From assembly GCA_030593225.1 (NCBI GenBank), contig JAUVHP010000052.1:1-7916 (forward strand): a stretch of DNA of 7,916 nucleotides, in the 5' to 3' direction. Both the position numbers and the translations under genes were made by a program. This document shows, piece after piece, positions 6,221-7,916 of this stretch (within the stretch, counting starts at the first letter, position 1; every line of letters starts with the position of its first letter). Under the pieces are notes generated by a model. That model did no database searches and was not told the DNA's origin. It saw only the letters and a list, made by a program, of their open reading frames with translations. Source of the DNA: an archaeon. GTDB lineage: Archaea; Nanobdellota; Nanobdellia; Pacearchaeales; GW2011-AR1.

Positions 6221-6745
6221 ATGAAATATAGTCAAGCAATTAAAAAATCTATGGAAACTTTGGCACAAGATTCAAAGACATTATTTGTAGGATATAATTT
6301 AATTCATGGATCTAAAGCATATGGATCTCTAAAAGATATTCCTATAGAAAAGATAATTGAAATGCCTGTTGCGGAAAGCTTAATGAGTGGTCTGAGTACA
6401 GGCTTAGCAATAGAAGGGTTTAAGCCAGTTTTGATTTTTGAGAGACAAGATTTTATGTTAAATGCCTTAGATGGTTTAGTTAATCACTTAGATAAATTAA
6501 ATGAATTATCTTGTGGACAATATAATCCTCCTGTAATAGTTCGTGCTATTGTTGGATCACAAAATCCTATTAATCCTGGCCCACAACACATACAAGATTT
6601 TACAAATTCTTTTAAAAAAATGTTTAAAATGCCCCTTTATGATCCTAAGAATTCTAAAGAAGTTTTAAATTGTTATAATCTAGCAAAAAATACAAAAAGC
6701 CCGATGATGATCATTGAAAGAAGAGACTTTTATAATCTAGAATAA
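6221..6745 (+). CDS. Thiamine-diphosphate enzyme pyrimidine-binding subunit, E1-beta/transketolase-like
   Basis: A 174-residue protein equal to the pyrimidine (Pyr) domain of E1 beta or transketolase. IIEMPVAESLMSGLSTGLAI (45-64) matches the E-PIAE---vG-a-GLA motif, with E52 as the likely glutamate that activates the cofactor aminopyrimidine. FERQDFMLNALDGLVNHLDK (73-92) fits F-DF---A-DqI-NhaaK, PPVIVRAIVG (103-112) fits PvViR---G, and PGPQHIQDF (119-127) fits the GP-HSQ-le loop. The protein stops just after SPMMIIERRDF (160-170), so the transketolase C-terminal domain present in a normal ~325-residue E1 beta is absent. The ATG at 6221 follows the preceding stop by one base; an upstream in-frame ATG at 6095 lies within the alpha gene and is not used. 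The two subunits would form the active site at their interface. No Shine-Dalgarno sequence is seen, so coupled translation is likely. Confidence 0.85.
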   Translation: MKYSQAIKKSMETLAQDSKTLFVGYNLIHGSKAYGSLKDIPIEKIIEMPVAESLMSGLSTGLAIEGFKPVLIFERQDFMLNALDGLVNHLDKLNELSCGQYNPPVIVRAIVGSQNPINPGPQHIQDFTNSFKKMFKMPLYDPKNSKEVLNCYNLAKNTKSPMMIIERRDFYNLE

Positions 6746-6750
6746 TAAAA

Positions 6751-6760
6751 TTTATAATAA
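6751..6760 (+). promoter_or_regulatory. Archaeal TATA box, leaderless promoter of the second radical SAM gene
   Basis: TTTATAATAA begins exactly 29 bp before the ATG at 6780 and only 5 bp after the stop of the preceding gene. GTGA at 6769-6772 could act as a weak Shine-Dalgarno in a read-through transcript, so both leaderless and leadered expression are possible. Confidence 0.55.
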
Positions 6761-6779
6761 TTAAACTCGTGAATAAAAA

Positions 6780-7898
6780 ATGAACCAAGTTTACAATCAA
6801 TCAAAAATAGCTTTTCATGAAGAAAAATTAAAAAGTTTAGCTGAAGAAAAAGTGACTTCCCCAGTCTATGTTAGAATAAAACCTACAAATCAATGCAATC
6901 ACAAATGTTTTTATTGCTCATATGATCCTGATTTTGGATATCTTCTTTCTGAGAAAAAATACGCCCAAGATAAACTACCTAGAAATAAGATGACAGAGAT
7001 TTTAGATGATTTAAAAGTTATGGGTGTAAAGGCCGTTACTTATTCGGGAGGAGGAGAGCCTTTAGTATATCAGCCTATAATCGAAACTATGAAAAAAACA
7101 CTTGAATTGGGAATAGAATTATCAATAATAACTAATGGACAAAGACTTAATGATGAAAGAGCTGAAGTTTTAGCAAAATCGGAATGGGTGAGAATTTCTG
7201 CAGATTATTGTAACCCAGAACTTTTTACACAACATAGGAAAATTCCAAAAAGATTTTTTGGAAAATTAGAGAAAAATGTGAAAAATTTTGCAAAAATAAA
7301 AAAATCTGAATGTGAATTTGGAATTAATTTTTTGGTAACACATTTAAATGCTGAGGCTGTTTATGAGTCAGCAAAATTTTTCAAAGATATTGGTGTAAAC
7401 CATATTAGATTCTCACCAATATTTATTCCAGAGGGCAATAAAATATCTCTTGGGGGATCAGGCCAATACCATGAACTTTTTAGAAAAGAAGTATTAGGTC
7501 AAATAGAAAAAGCAAAAGAGTTTGAAGATGAGAGTTTCAAAATTTTTAATTCTGTGCAAACAGATTTTGATTCGGTTATGGCTTCTAAAAGACCTTATAC
7601 AAGATGTTTTATGATGGAAACTGTACCAGTTATTGCAGCAAATCAAAAAGTATATTTTTGTCATGATAAAGCTTACTCAGATACTGGTCTTCTTGGTTCA
7701 ATAGAAAATTGTTCATTTAAAGAGCTATGGTTTAGTGAAAAATCTAGAAATATTTTTAGAGGATTTGAACCAAAAAAAAGCTGTACACATCATTGTACAG
7801 CCGATGGTAGAAATATTGTGGCTGGAAAGATCATAAAAAATTTAGATGAAATAGAGAAATTTATTCCAAAAAGTGAAAAACATAAAAATTTTATTTAA
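6780..7898 (+). CDS. Radical SAM protein with SPASM/twitch-like C-terminal domain
   Basis: A 372-residue radical SAM enzyme. The [4Fe-4S] ligands C39, C43 and C46 lie in NQCNHKCFYC (CX3CX2C), and TYSGGGEPL (87-95) is the GGE motif that holds the SAM amino group. ITNGQRL (117-123) and VRISADY (137-143) are later strands of the core barrel. The C-terminal third carries extra cysteines typical of SPASM or twitch domains that bind auxiliary clusters: C276 (RPYTRC), C294 (VYFCHD), C311, and C335/C339 (CTHHC), with LLGSIENCSFKELW (304-317) matching the lGni-e-sl-eiW segment. Relatives include peptide maturases, BtrN-type dehydrogenases and sugar or aminocyclitol enzymes. In this setting a small-molecule or sugar-nucleotide substrate is more likely than a peptide, since no precursor peptide is seen. 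It follows the thiamine-diphosphate pair after 34 bp and has its own TATA box. Family is clear; reaction is unknown. Confidence 0.88.
   Translation: MNQVYNQSKIAFHEEKLKSLAEEKVTSPVYVRIKPTNQCNHKCFYCSYDPDFGYLLSEKKYAQDKLPRNKMTEILDDLKVMGVKAVTYSGGGEPLVYQPIIETMKKTLELGIELSIITNGQRLNDERAEVLAKSEWVRISADYCNPELFTQHRKIPKRFFGKLEKNVKNFAKIKKSECEFGINFLVTHLNAEAVYESAKFFKDIGVNHIRFSPIFIPEGNKISLGGSGQYHELFRKEVLGQIEKAKEFEDESFKIFNSVQTDFDSVMASKRPYTRCFMMETVPVIAANQKVYFCHDKAYSDTGLLGSIENCSFKELWFSEKSRNIFRGFEPKKSCTHHCTADGRNIVAGKIIKNLDEIEKFIPKSEKHKNFI
7780..7801. repeat. Perfect 8-bp inverted repeat inside the SPASM-like region
   Basis: GCTGTACA (7780-7787) and TGTACAGC (7794-7801) are exact reverse complements around a 6-base CATCAT loop. 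The segment encodes the S-C-T-H-H-C-T-A stretch with two probable cluster cysteines. The symmetric codon order may produce the palindrome by itself; a stem in the mRNA is possible. Confidence 0.5.
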
Positions 7899-7908
7899 AA
7901 AATATAAA

Positions 7909-7916
7909 ATGAAAAA
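7909..7916 (+). CDS. Possible start of the next gene (partial)
   Basis: ATGAAAAA begins 10 bp after the stop of the second radical SAM gene and runs off the window edge, giving Met-Lys and part of a third codon. The short spacing suits an operon partner, but nothing about the product can be read and the call rests on position alone. Confidence 0.35.

Noticed and set aside
5593..6745. Pyruvate or branched-chain 2-oxoacid dehydrogenase E1
   Set aside because: Both subunits are much shorter than E1 alpha/beta, the beta lacks its C-terminal domain, and no E2, E3 or lipoyl genes are present in the window.
6780..7898. RiPP maturase system around the SPASM-like radical SAM protein
   Set aside because: No short precursor-peptide gene or RRE-like domain lies in the flanking gaps (34 bp upstream, 10 bp downstream); the sugar context is a better fit, although a precursor beyond the right edge cannot be excluded.
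1..7916. CRISPR array, tRNA, rRNA, insertion sequence or toxin-antitoxin pair
   Set aside because: No regularly spaced repeats, no cloverleaf with a TTCRA arm, no transposase motifs or terminal inverted repeats, and no small paired ORFs were seen on either strand.

Overview
The window is very AT-rich and looks archaeal. Five of the eight complete genes have a TTTAWATA-like TATA box (box A) whose first base lies 29-30 bp before the ATG. That is the geometry of archaeal TBP/TFB promoters driving leaderless mRNAs. Clear Shine-Dalgarno sequences are missing almost everywhere, including in front of genes inside operons. The high A+T, short intergenic gaps and short proteins would suit a DPANN-type or other AT-rich archaeon, but the lineage is a guess from style, not from a marker gene.

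Layout, left to right. Positions 1-149 hold the 3' end of a calcineurin-like metallophosphoesterase. Next come a cobalamin-binding-type radical SAM protein (240-1535), a UDP-GlcNAc 4,6-dehydratase-like SDR of the PseB/FlaA1/CapD type (1596-2582), a GT-B glycosyltransferase (2640-3827) and, overlapping it by 4 bp, a GT9 heptosyltransferase-like glycosyltransferase (3824-4777). A convergent gene on the minus strand encodes a classical SDR oxidoreductase (4795-5487). It shares a back-to-back promoter region with a plus-strand pair, 5593-6219 and 6221-6745. This pair encodes the PP-domain and Pyr-domain halves of a thiamine-diphosphate enzyme resembling E1 alpha/beta or transketolase. A second radical SAM protein with a SPASM/twitch-like cysteine-rich C-terminus follows (6780-7898), and the first codons of another gene appear at the right edge (7909-7916).

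Taken together this is a sugar-nucleotide and surface-glycan biosynthesis locus. The dehydratase would make a UDP-4-keto-6-deoxy sugar. The two glycosyltransferases would transfer sugars to a glycan. The TPP pair, the two radical SAM enzymes and the SDR look like tailoring enzymes. The most unusual part is the minimal TPP pair. It lacks the transketolase C-terminal domain and has no E2/E3 or lipoyl partner in view, which suggests non-oxidative two-carbon (ketol or acyl) chemistry, possibly making a branched or chain-extended sugar. That pathway is inference; the domain assignments rest on motifs read in the sequence.
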